From NCBI GenBank assembly GCA_022575985.1, contig JAKSXM010000247.1, forward strand, positions 6,285,501-6,349,500: a stretch of 64,000 nt of DNA, given 5' to 3'. Below, one piece after another: positions 45,361-55,419 of this stretch. The position numbers were made by a program, and so were the translations under genes. The stretch comes from Anagrus nilaparvatae. Lineage: Eukaryota > Arthropoda > Insecta > Hymenoptera > Mymaridae. The notes under the pieces were generated by a model, which worked only from the letters and a program-made list of their open reading frames with translations, made no database searches and was not told the origin of the DNA. Positions within the stretch are counted from its first letter, which is position 1. Every line of letters begins with the position of its first letter.

Positions 45361-45843
45361 TTAACTTACTTCTTGACTTTCCGTCCGGATAATTTCATTA
45401 GGGTTACGTTTACAGTAGAGACTTGAATCTTCTGCATCGATGACAATGCCAAACTTTGATAGAGAATCAAAACCTATGATACATGGGAGGACTAACTTAG
45501 GAATGACGAGAAACTCGACTTCTTCTTGCGACGATCCTATTTGAACGTCTGCTAAGAATTGTATTTTTAATTTATTCGACTTGCTACCATTGAATCCCAT
45601 CGCTTGAATACCGACGAATGGGAACTTTGGGTTTTCTTTAAACTGTTCAATATTTTTTGTATAGAATTCTTCTGAGATACACGTAATGATACTTCCTGTA
45701 TCGATGAGTGATTTTTTGACTATTATTGTAGTAGGTACCGTGACCCACTCTCCATTGAAGACTTTTCTGTACAATGCCGTTCCAGTATTGATCACGAAAT
45801 TCTTTTTCAAAATCTTCCCACTTGTGAATTTTATCTTGAACAA
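45361..45843 (-). pseudogene. Gypsy-type LTR element, aspartic protease
   Basis: A 160-codon minus-strand frame holds a retropepsin: the catalytic motif LIDTGSIITCISEEFY and the late LPCIIGFDSLSKFGIVID block (ILG-like strand). The first 30 or so residues are a shifted reading of the end of gag, so protease is joined to gag in a different frame by deletion or frameshift. Reverse transcriptase and integrase are missing: the element ends near 45340 beside the LINE. The DTG triad is intact. Confidence 0.75.
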
Positions 45844-46591
45844 GGTACCACCAAGTTTTTGCTTTCCCTTCCAAGCTTTTCGATAGATAGTAGTTTAGCG
45901 ACGCTTGGTCCGGTTTTATGAACTCGATATACCTTTTCAATTCATTCAAATATTTTATTGATTTTTCAAACGCCTCATCTTTGAAAATGCATACATCTAC
46001 CATACAACTATCATACAACTATCACTTGTATGCATAGGAAACGCACCGATGTTTGTCATTACTGTAGAAGAGCGTTGAGGCGCATGCAAATCGTTTGCAT
46101 TATCTTGAAGTTGACGAAGTATGTTTTCGGCTTTCGAGATGGCAGCACGAGCTTCTTCCTGTAACTTAGTAATGTTACGATAATCAGAAATGTTGTTTCA
46201 TGAGTTGTTGGTCAATTTCATGCGCGTCTTTGATTTTTTGTTGCACTTGATCATCGGCGACGTAGCTGAGCGCCCGAACGTCCAATCTTTTGATTAATTG
46301 CGCTATCACGTCCAACGTTGTAGTTACGTTCCGCTGCCACGTGATTTGCTGTCTGGCATTCGCGTATGCTTCATTATTTTCTTTGATTAAATTTGCGTCT
46401 GGATACAGATGATCGTGTGCATCAGAAATCGCATTCATTGATGAATGAGTATTTTTCATCTTTTCGGTCATTTCCATCAAGTCGGTCTCGAGGCAAAGAG
46501 TTAAGTCAGCGGTGCGATCGAGGAGATCATCTAAATGATGATTTCGATGCATTTTTAAAAAAAAATTTAATTTCACACTTTCACTATGCAC
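45647..46591 (-). pseudogene. gag: Gypsy-type LTR element, gag
   Basis: The N-terminal frame (46184-46591) begins near MHRNHHLDDLLDRTADLTL and is helical and coiled-coil-like, rich in Gln, Asp and Lys. A frame change joins it to QEEARAAISKAENIL, and another to the capsid-like part (45647-46018): KSIKYLNELKRYIEF, YYLSKSLEGKAKTWW and WEDFEKEFRDQYW, which is the classical Gypsy capsid pattern with a Trp-Trp pair. Stops lie near 46184 and 46019. It follows the tRNA-Phe primer site by about 125 bp, the expected spacing for the first ORF. Confidence 0.75.
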
Positions 46592-46716
46592 AAAAAAAAA
46601 ACTTTTTAATTTTTTAAAACACTTTAAAATTTATTTTTCACCACCTTTTTTATTTTTTTTTTGATTCATCAAGTTATAAAAAAAATTTGTAACTGTGTCT
46701 ACCCACACTAATAAAT

Positions 46717-46732
46717 CCGGGTTTCGGCACCA
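46717..46732 (-). other. Primer-binding site for tRNA-Phe
   Basis: On the minus strand TGGTGCCGAAACCCGG is the exact complement of the 3' end of animal tRNA-Phe including CCA. It lies 2 bases downstream of the proposed 5' LTR and upstream of gag, as expected for the primer of minus-strand DNA synthesis. Confidence 0.8.
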
Positions 46733-46744
46733 TATGAGACGGTA

Positions 46745-47923
46745 TTAGCGAAAAAAGCTATATTTATATGCAAATTTAGGCAGAACCGATTTCATATGTA
46801 AAATTTAGCATAAAATAAATTATTTTTAATGCCTTTAAACCTTTTCTATTGACATATATAGTCAATTCTACGAAATTAGACTTTTTATAAGAAGCTATTC
46901 AAGTAATTCTTAGTGAAAATGACCTAATACGAAAACGAATGTCAGGAATTTTGAAAAATCAAATTCGGCTGGATTGAGTATGTTAAAATATGGCACCTTA
47001 CCAATTTTTATGATTCTGGATTAAAAAATTTTGAAATAGCAGCTGTTTTTTGAATTAAAAATATTTTCCAATTTTTAAAGAAAATCTAAGTAAATTTTCT
47101 TTTTTAATTTTTTTACACTCTGAACAGAGCTCAAAAACTATTTTCAACCATAGGAAATAGCTGAAACTTCTTACTGAGAGTCATTTCGGCTGTCAGTTTT
47201 TGGAAAAACATAGAAAAAGCTGAATAAAACTAAAATTCTAAAGAAATTTTTTTTTTTAATGTGGATTTTTCAAACACTGGGAAATCTTTTCTTTTTTGTT
47301 GCACTTAAAATTACTGTTTTTCAAAAAGAAAATTTTAATTCTTTTTTAAAATTTCTATTTCTGGGTATTTAACCTTTTTACAATACAATAATTAAAAATC
47401 CATATTAAAAAAAAAAATTTTCCTTTAGAATTTTACTTTTATTCAGCTTTCCTCGATGTTTCTCCAAAAACTGACAGCCGAAATGACTCTCAGTAAGAAG
47501 TTTCAGCTATTTCCTATGGTTGAAAATAGTTTTCGAGCTCTGTTCAGAGTGTAAAAAAATTAAAAAAGAAAATTTACTTAGATTTTCTTTAAAAATTGGA
47601 AAATATTTTTAATTCAAAAAACAGCTGCTATTTCAAAATTTTTTAATCCAGAACCATAAAAATTGGTAATGTGCTATATTTTAACATACTTAATCCAGCC
47701 GAATTTGATTTTTCAAAATTTCTGAAATTCGTTTTCGTATTAGGTCATTTTCACTAAGAATTACTTGAATAGCTTCTTATAAAAAGTCTAATTTCGTAGA
47801 ATTGACTATATATATCAATAGAAAAGGTTTAAAGGCATTAAAAAATAATTTATTTTATGATAAATTTTACATATGAAATCGGTTCTGTCTAAATTTGCAT
47901 ATAAATATAGCTTTTTTCGCTAA
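46745..47923. mobile_element. 1.18-kb inverted repeat inserted in the Gypsy LTR
   Basis: Ends TTAGCGAAAAAAGCTATATT (46745) and its reverse complement (to 47923) pair in register (sum 94668) through arms of about 520 bp around a loop near 47334. A few mismatches and short length differences are visible, so it is older than the 8788-10849 palindrome. No ORF. It sits within 10 bases of the LTR end. Confidence 0.82.
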
Positions 47924-48640
47924 ATTTTCATTTTCAAAATCGGAAAATTTCACTAATTATCGTTATAACTTTTCCGTATGTGAAAATACCCATACCCATA
48001 TTAATATCAGGTAAAAGTATATGGAATACTCAGTCTCCACTCCCAGTTTGAAGTTATTTGAAGTGACGGGTTTTGAGTTATGAGCTACAGACGGTACGGT
48101 TCACATTTTGCAATTTTCCGGGTTTCCACGTGAAAATTTTAAAAAACGGTTTAGAAATTCAGATAGCCAGGGAAATTTTCGATCGAAACCGTTTTTCTAA
48201 TAATATTTTTAACATTTCTTCATGCTTTTATATAATGAAGCAAAAGTTGGTGGCTGAGAGCTTTAAAATCGGTCCTAATTTTCAAAAATTCATAGAGGCG
48301 GCTAGAAACGATTTTACGATGTAAAATTTGGGGAGTGAGGACATTATATATATATAATCACTTGTTCAAAGTTACAGCCCAATCGGAAGACCCCATCTGG
48401 AGGTCAACGTACGTTGCACATGGAATCAGTCTACAATAAAAAAATTAATATTTCAACCGGGTTCACTTATATACAGATTTTTGTATAACCGGTGACTTTA
48501 TATAAATCAAAAAATAATAATCAAAAATTAATACTTTCGCTTTCGAATTTAGTAAGCTCTTATACCGTATACTGACAAAAAAAAAATTAAAATAACAATA
48601 AAAAAATAATGGCGTGCTCTACATTATATAATCCCGCTTG
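47924..48640. other. Unidentified flank of the palindrome
   Basis: Non-coding DNA with 'gaaaattt...aaccg' motifs and a 'gcccaatcggaagacccc' phrase near 48378. An 83-codon frame at 48073-48324 has no recognised content. It may belong to the palindromic element, as a similar flank follows the one at 8788-10849. Confidence 0.35.
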
Positions 48641-48716
48641 AAGCAACTTCAAGTGGCAAAAAATAAAATTACGCGTACACGGGAGTGGCAACCAGCTCCA
48701 GTAACCGATGTCTAAG

Positions 48717-48872
48717 CCTTGTCGCATAAAAGGGAGCAACTCACCTCGACAAGGAATAAGAGAGGCAACCAGCTCTTATTAACCTACTTTAACGCCTTGT
48801 CGCATAAAAGGGAGCAACTCACCTCGACAAGGAATAAGAGAGGCAACCAACTCTTATTGACCTGCTTGAAGC
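48717..48872 (-). repeat. 78-bp direct duplication with CCTTGTCG hairpins in the LTR
   Basis: Two near-identical 78-bp units (48717 and 48795) each contain CCTTGTCG...CGACAAGG, an 8-bp stem with a 22-base loop. A degenerate third unit precedes them. On the minus strand they lie downstream of the TATA box, so they would be transcribed into the 5' leader. Confidence 0.75.
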
Positions 48873-48980
48873 ATCTCCAAGCAAAGAAAATAATATAGAG
48901 CAACTCAATATATTACCTTAGACAAGTTGTCGTGTGCAACACAGCCGACGAAATGATAATTTCTCGAGACGCCGGCCCGC

Positions 48981-48987
48981 TTTTATA
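48981..48987 (-). promoter_or_regulatory. TATA box of the Gypsy LTR
   Basis: TATAAAA on the minus strand within GATTATAAAAGCGGGC, followed by a GC-richer stretch that would hold the transcription start. The position inside the LTR upstream of the duplicated hairpins fits a U3 promoter. Confidence 0.55.
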
Positions 48988-49559
48988 ATCGAGCTCGCTC
49001 GTTTACTTGTGTGAGATAATAAAAGAGCGTAAAATAACGTTAACGTAAGAGAGGGATAGTCGTCCCTATGTCAGTATACGTTATTTTCTTTGGAGCTTTG
49101 ATTCGCGTTATAACGGTATTTAGTTACTAAAATTTTATTTGTAAGATCATTGAATGATCATACAATGATTAATTTACATAATTATTTAATAGGATTAACT
49201 TAATCCCTTTTTTATTAATTAAAATAATAAGAAAAAAAAAGTAAATAAAGTCGATATAGTAGAATTCCTACTAAAGTTATCAAAGGGGCGGCGCGCATAT
49301 TTAAAATATATAAGTATCAGTAAAGCAGACGACGCTCCTTTGAGAACATGGGGCAAAGTCATGAGAGGGTCTGGTTAATTAAATTACTTTTATTTCATAG
49401 AGGTATGCAAAGCCCATAGAGGTAGGCCAGACCGTCTCACTATTTTGTAAAAAGGAATTTTATTAATTTCTAGATTTAAAAATGAAAAATAGATATTCAA
49501 AAATAAATCATACTAAATTTCTTTATTTTAAACTAGAAATTAAGAATATTCTGTTTTGC

Positions 49560-50470
49560 TAAATCTTCGAGTTGAAAACCGTCCGAGGAAAAGTTGATAT
49601 CCTCGAAGTAAGTTTTTTACCTCAAACTATTTTCCGATTTTCCAAGATGGCAGGCCAAAATACATCAAGAAAGGAACTTTCCATATTATCTGAGGGTTTT
49701 GGAGGTTGAGAAACTCGTTTAAATTGATGAAAATTTTCAATTTTTCACCTTAATGTATTTTCCAAATTTCCAAGATGGCGGACCTAAAAACATTAAGTAA
49801 GGAACTTTCTATATTAGCTGGGGATTTTTGCGGTAGAGAAAACCGTTTAAATTGATGAATATTTTCAATTTTTCACCCTAACGTATATTCCGATTTTCCA
49901 AGATGGCGGACCTAAAAACATCAAGCAAGGAACTTTCTAAATTTACTAGGGGTTTTCGCGGTAGAAAAAATCGTTTAAATTGATAAAAATTTTCAATTTT
50001 TCACACTAATATATTTTCCGATTTTCCAAGATGGCGAACCAAAAAACATCAAGTAAGGAACTTTCTACATTAGCTGGGGGTTTTGGAGGTTAAGAAAATC
50101 GTTTAAGTTGATGAAAATTTTCAATTTTTCATCCTAATGTATTTTCCGATTTTCCAATATTTTAGACCAAAAAATATCAAGCAAGGAACTTTCTACATTT
50201 ACTAGGAGTTTTCGCGGTAGAGAAAATCTCTTAAGTTGATGAAATTTTTAAATTTTTTACCCTAATATATTTTTCGATTTTCCAAGATGGCGGACCTAAA
50301 AACATTAAGTAAGAAAATTTCTACATTAGCTGAGGGTTTTTGCGGTAGAGAAAATCGTTTAAATTGATGAATATTTTCAATTTTTCACCCTAATGTATTT
50401 TCCGATTTTCCAAGATGGTGGAGCTAAAAACATCAAGTAAGGAACATTCTACATTAACTATTAAACCTAA
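49560..50470. repeat. 128-bp tandem array, seven units, each with a CCAAGATGGCGG-type motif
   Basis: The 'tttccaagatggcgg' landmark falls at about 49641, 49770, 49898, 50026, 50154 (degenerate), 50281 and 50410: a regular spacing of 127-129 bp. Between landmarks each unit has 'catcaagtaaggaactttct', 'gcggtagagaaaatcgttta' and 'gatgaaaattttcaattttt'. Non-coding. The complement of the landmark is GCCATCTTGG, a YY1/Pho-type core. Confidence 0.9.
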
Positions 50471-50690
50471 TGAAGTGTTCTATGTATAATAGACAATCTG
50501 CACGACAAGCATTACACCTGCATAACCTAAGGAAGTGATCTATAATATAAAAACGACCCGTCAAGCCTTTTACCCACACAACTTAAGAAGCGGTCTATAA
50601 CAAAAAAAAAGACACGTTAAGCCCTGCATAACCTAAAGAACCGGTCTATACCAAAAAAAGACACATTAAGCTTCTTGACTTATTTAAGGG
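50470..50690. repeat. 57-70-bp repeat family (aaggaagt/gacacgtcaagcc), about four units
   Basis: Units with 'cctaaggaagtgatctata' and 'acccgtcaagcctt' follow the 128-bp array directly. Same family as 30895-31385. Confidence 0.7.
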
Positions 50691-51240
50691 GGACCAAAAA
50701 TGTGACGTTTTTAGGCGGTTGTCCTATGAGAAAACTCTTTGATCTGCGCAAATTTGTAATTTTCATTTTTCAGATCTGTATTATACCCAAGTCTGGGCAT
50801 ATCTGTACAGATCTGTGAAATTAAAAAATTGTCTATCCACGGTGCAATTCATAGAACGCAGTCCTATAACAAAATGGTTTATTATAACGAATTTTATGAA
50901 TTTCCATCCTGTAAAGAAGTTTTTTAAAAAAGTTTCAGAGATTTTAGTAACATATATTTTAAAAATGCTTAATTTGATTATTCTTAATATTTCATCGACT
51001 TATTACGAGTTATCATAAACTGTATTACTTAATTATTTCCTCATAAAAAATATCCAATATTAAAAATTATACAAAAAAATTACGATGATTAGAAATAGAA
51101 TAGTATAACTAAATTACTTAAAAATTTAATATTTTTCATAATATTTGGTGAGATAAATTTAAGTTCATTTATCTATGAAAAAGAAAAACTAAGTTTAATT
51201 TTTCATGTATTTTATATTTTATTTACCAGAGATTAATCTA
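50691..51240. other. Spacer with CAGATCTGT repeats
   Basis: No gene. Three 'agatctgt' phrases occur near 50770-50818; the rest is AT-rich. Confidence 0.4.
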
Positions 51241-53088
51241 TTAACCTATTAACGCCTAAGCGGACATCCTTGGACACTTGCACTTTTCGGCTATAAAAAC
51301 TGCATATTTTAGGCTAGAAACCCCACCTAGTAGGTAATTTGGGTCGCTCTTTTCATTTCCGGGGCCCGTTTTTTGATACAACCCTTGCGAAACGAGATAT
51401 CAACCCCTAAAGTGGGGTAAATTTTCATATAATTCTTAAAGAAACTTAAGTTCTTCCAAAATGCAAAAAAGTTTTTATTTAGCATAAAAAATTATTACTA
51501 GGACTCCCAAGAAATAGTTAAAAGTCAAATAAGCATGTATTAACCATTGCAACCCTACCTGGGGGTGTCTTTAGAAAGCAAAAGGGTGAGTTTTATAAAA
51601 AATGAAAGATTGAATATTTTGGGCCAAAAAACTCACCCAAAAAGTATTTTGGGTCGCTCTTTTTATTTCTGGAGCTCATTTTTAGCTACAACCCCTACGA
51701 AATGAGATATCAACCCCTAAAATGCGGTAAACTTAGAAATAATTGTTAAAGAAACTTTAGTTGTTTTCAAATACAAAATAGTTTTATTTAGCAAAAAAAA
51801 ATTATTACCAGGACTCCAGAGAAAAAGCTAAAAGTCATATACGCACGTATTAGCCATTGCAAACCTTACTGGGGGTGTCTATAGTAAGCAAAGGGGTAAG
51901 TTTTAAAAAAAATGAAAGATTGAATATTTTGGGCCAAAATACTCACCTAGTAAGTATTTTGGGTCACTATTTTCATTTCTGGAGCTCATATTTAGCTACA
52001 ACCCCTATAAAATGAGATATAAACCCCTAAAATGGGGTAAATTTTGAAATAATTCTTAAAGAAACTTTAGTTTTTTTCAAATACAAAAGTTTTATTTAGC
52101 AAAAAAAAATTATTACTAGAACTCCAGAGAAAAGGCTAAAAGTCATATACGCACGTATTAGCCATTGCAAACTGGGGGTGTCTATAGTAAGCAAAGGGGT
52201 GAGTTTTATAAAAAATGAAAGATTGAATATTTTGAGCCAAAAAACTCACCTAGTAGTAAATTTGGGTCTCTCTTTCAAAAGCTCGTTTACCCCATTTTAG
52301 GGGTTGGTAAATCATTTCGTAGGGGTTATAGCTAAAAATGAGCTCCAGAAATGAAAAGAGCGACCCAAAATACCTGTTAGGTGAGTTTTTTAGCCCAAAA
52401 TATTCAATCTTTCATTTGTTTATAAAACTCACCCCTTTAATTACTAAAGACACCCCCAGTAAGGGTTGCAATGGCTAATACGTGCGTATATGACTTTTAG
52501 CCTTTTCTCTGGAGTCCTGGTAATATTTTTTTTTTGCTAAATAAAACTATTTTGTATTTGAAAACAACTAAAGTTTCTTTAACAATTATTTCAAAATTTA
52601 CCCCATTTTAGGGGTTAATATCTCATTTTATAGGAGTTGTAGCTAAAAATGAGCTCCAGAAATGTAAAGAGCGACCCAAAATACTTACTGGGTGAGTTTT
52701 TTGGCCCAAAATATTCAATCTTTCATTTTTTATAAAACTCACCCCTTTGCTTTCTAAAGACACCCCCAGGGAGGGTTGCAATGGTTAATACATGCTTATT
52801 TGACTTTTAACTATTTCTTGGGAGTCCTAGTAATAATTTTTTATGCTAAATAAAAACTTTTTTGCATTTTGGAAGAAACTTAAGTTTCTTTAAGAATTAT
52901 ATGAAAATTTACCCCACTTTAGGGGTTGATATCTCGTTTCGCAAGAGTTGTGTCAAAAAACGGGCCCCGGAAATGAAAAGAGTGACCCAAATTACATATG
53001 AGGTGGGGTTTTTAGCCTAAAATATGCAGTTTTTATAACCGAAAAATGCAAGTGTCCAAGGATGTCCGCTTAGGCGTTAATAGGTTAA
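51241..53088. repeat. 1.85-kb palindromic array of about 309-bp units
   Basis: Outer ends are reverse complements (TTAACCTATTAACGCCTAAG at 51241; complement to 53088). Inside, units carrying 'tttgggtcgctcttttcatt', 'gagatatcaacccctaaa' and 'gactccagagaaaa' repeat at about 51345, 51655, 51960 and 52265, then in opposite orientation at 52363, 52672 and 52983. The period is 305-310 bp and the switch is near 52310. Related fragments are at 32466-32640 and 57405-57640. Confidence 0.85.
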
Positions 53089-53334
53089 GCGTTTTTTAAA
53101 ACTGCCCAAAATAATGTCATTTTGCCATATGTCACCCCCCCTCCTTAAATTACACATATGTTTAAAAGGTTTTAATTAAAATATTTTTAATTTACCCCCT
53201 TTTACTTCCAATATATGTATAATTCTTTAAAAGCACTGTTCTTTACAATTTTAAAATGTCTTCATGGATTTTTGGGTCACAAAATTCAATATTGATGTCA
53301 GAAGTACTATTTCATGCCTTTGCGGGGGTGATTT
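53089..53334. other. Spacer
   Basis: Short non-coding stretch with a C-run; no feature recognised. Confidence 0.45.
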
Positions 53335-53480
53335 TGGCTAATCTAAGGAAGTAGGCTATAATAAAAAACGACACGTCAAGCCTTACAGTAGCGTAACCTA
53401 AGGAAGTAGGCTATAATAAATAACGACACGTCAAGCCTTACACTAGCGTAACCTAAAGAAGTAGGCTATAATAAAAAACT
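53335..53480. repeat. 57-60-bp repeat family, three units
   Basis: Three nearly identical units of 'cctaaggaagtaggctataa' plus 'cgacacgtcaagccttaca'. This is the cleanest example of the family and gives its consensus. Confidence 0.85.
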
Positions 53481-53589
53481 TATGACCGGTTTGTGTAACT
53501 ACACAACCAACGAACATGGAACATGTTCACTAATAACTAACACTGATAATAAAGTATCTATTCTGTTCATAATAACAATATTTATATCC

Positions 53590-53870
53590 AAGTATTTCTG
53601 CACTAAAGTTCTTTAGAGACTTCTGCACCAATGGTCCCTAAGTACTTCTGCACCAAAGGTCTTTAGGGACTTCTGCACCATAGGTCCCTAGGTACTTCTG
53701 AACCAATGCTCCCTAGGTACTTCTGCACCAAAGGTCTTTAGAGACTTCTGCACCCTAGGTACTTCTGCACCAAAGGTCTTTAGGGACTTCTGCACCATAG
53801 GTCCCTAGGTACTTCTGCACCAATGCTCCCTAAGTACTTCTGCACCAAAGGTCCCTAAATCAAAAATATT
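53590..53870. repeat. 25-bp minisatellite, ACTTCTGCACCA core, about 11 units
   Basis: The 'ttctgcacca' core occurs at 53596, 53621, 53646, 53671, 53696, 53721 and 53746, then after an 8-base loss at 53763, 53788, 53813 and 53838. Alternate units differ ('aaggtctttaggg' against 'taggtccctaggt'), so a 50-bp dimer is the deeper period. Confidence 0.9.
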
Positions 53871-53875
53871 CTAAG

Positions 53876-54040
53876 TCCCATTTGACCCCCCCCCCTTAAA
53901 AAGGAAAAATTTGACCCCCCCCCTTAAAAAGGACAAATTTGACCCCCCCCCCCTTAAAAAGGACATATTTGACCCCCCCTCCCCCCTTAAAAAGGACAAA
54001 TTTGACCCCCCCCCCCCCTTAATTTTCCAGTTTTGAAGTA
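53876..54040. repeat. Poly-C minisatellite, five units, G-rich on the minus strand
   Basis: Five copies of 'tttgacc...ccttaaaaaggaca' with C runs of roughly 9-14. The minus strand thus has five long G runs within 165 bp. The 64-codon GGGSNLSFLRG frame is only the translated repeat. Confidence 0.85.
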
Positions 54041-54059
54041 CCCCCTCCCTATAAACATG

Positions 54060-54215
54060 TTCCATGTTAAAATGACACGTGAAGCCTTACAGTAGCGTAA
54101 CCTAAGGAAACAGGCTATAATAAAAAATGACACGACAAGACTTGCACTAACATAACCTAAGGAAAAGACTATAATAAAAAACCAACAAGTCAAGCCTTAC
54201 ACCAACACAACGTAA
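54060..54215. repeat. 57-60-bp repeat family, further units
   Basis: Two to three units with 'gaagccttacagtagcgtaa' and 'cctaaggaaacaggctataa', same orientation as 53335-53480. Confidence 0.75.
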
Positions 54216-54484
54216 AATTTGGAGACAAAACTTTTCAAATAATTAAGTATCAGGTCAGTTATTTTCGAGTTTTTTTTGGTGACAAAAACTTTAATAAAAT
54301 ATTTTTCAAATCATTAATTATCAGATCGAATAAATCTAGAGTTTTCTAAAATTATTACTTTCATTGAAAAGTATTAGGTATTACGTCCAAAAATAATAAA
54401 AATTTAGATATTTTTTATAAGTTTTGAAAGCATTAGATTGAGACAAAAATTTCGCTCACACACAGACAAGAGTTACACCAAGAT

Positions 54485-54660
54485 AACCTCATGCAATGGT
54501 ATATATAGTCAGGGTGGCCAAGGAACTGAAGTTTTAAAATTCCCTGACTTTCCAGACTATTTTTTAAAATTTTCTAGTACTGTTTTAGAGTTTCAACCAT
54601 ATTCCTTGAATTTCCAGAGTTTTGTAACGTCAGGTGCCGTCTCTTAATTTTTCTCCAAGT
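54485..54660. repeat. Possible DNA-transposon-derived repeat (CAGGGTGGCCA...)
   Basis: Contains 'cagggtggccaagga' followed by 'aattccctgactttcc'. The CAGGGTGGCCA start resembles ends of hAT-type elements, but no opposing end is seen nearby. Confidence 0.2.
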
Positions 54661-54720
54661 AGCTTAAGCTTATACTCTCTAAATCTTTACTCGTGTGTGA
54701 ATGATTTTTAAAAGATTATT

Positions 54721-54921
54721 ATGCTCTGGGAAGTATTTAGAGAAAAACACGGAAATTACACGTTTTTGGCTGATATTCGTATACCTGAAATTTTCATTTG
54801 CGAGAAAAACGATTTTTCCTTTAGGTACCGAAAATTAGCCAATGAAGGATGTAAAAAGAATCGTGAAAACAATTTAAGAGATCGTGCATTTCCTTTGCGA
54901 GTTTTAATTTTTAAGTTTTAA
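54721..54921 (+). CDS. Hypothetical 66-residue ORF
   Basis: An ATG frame beginning MLWEVFREKHGNYTFL with mixed, fairly protein-like composition (ICEKNDFSFRYRKL, KNRENNLRDRAF). No recognised domain, splice signals or partner. Chance cannot be excluded. Confidence 0.12.
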   Translation: MLWEVFREKHGNYTFLADIRIPEIFICEKNDFSFRYRKLANEGCKKNRENNLRDRAFPLRVLIFKF

Positions 54922-55419
54922 GACACATGCGTTTTTAAAGAAAAATTAAAGCTCGGAAAGGAAAAATTGATGTTCAAATTAAATTAATTAATTAACTACT
55001 TTTAATTTTATTATTAAAATAGTTATTTTTATTCAAATAATTCTAAGTTTTATATTTTTAAATTTTATTGCTAGAATAAGTAATTGTAAAAAGTTAATAT
55101 TTCAGAGTATAAATGGTTTTAGAATGAAAATTATTCCCTCATAAAATTTTACTAATAAAAATTATGAATACTAAGAATTTCCCTCTAAATATTTTAAATT
55201 TTGACTCGGAAAAATAGTAGCTTAGTTCAAAAGCACTAAGAATTTCAAAACGTAAAATATTTATGGGAAAACTCAAAGAAAAACTGAGTTCAAAGTACAA
55301 AAACATTTACTCAACCATGGGTTATTCTCAGTGTAGAATTAAAATATTCATAGAAAACCTTTGTTCTAAAAATCCATAAATTATAGATTAAATAGTCAAA
55401 ATATACACCTGCATCATGA
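54922..55419. other. AT-rich spacer
   Basis: Nothing recognised. Confidence 0.5.

Larger units (their letters stand above)
46735..49439 (-). repeat. 5' LTR of the Gypsy element, split by a palindrome
   Basis: Read on the minus strand, the LTR would begin TGAGACGGT at 49439 and end ACCGTCTCA at 46735, a 9-bp terminal inverted repeat with TG...CA ends, 2 bases from the primer-binding site. Its span is enlarged by the palindromic insertion at 46745-47923 and probably by its flank to about 48600. The remaining part holds a TATA box and hairpin-forming duplications. The matching 3' LTR is not in the window. Confidence 0.75.

Noticed and set aside
53871..54193. Gly-rich minus-strand ORFs
   Set aside because: Produced by C-runs of the poly-C minisatellite; run length changes would shift the frame constantly.
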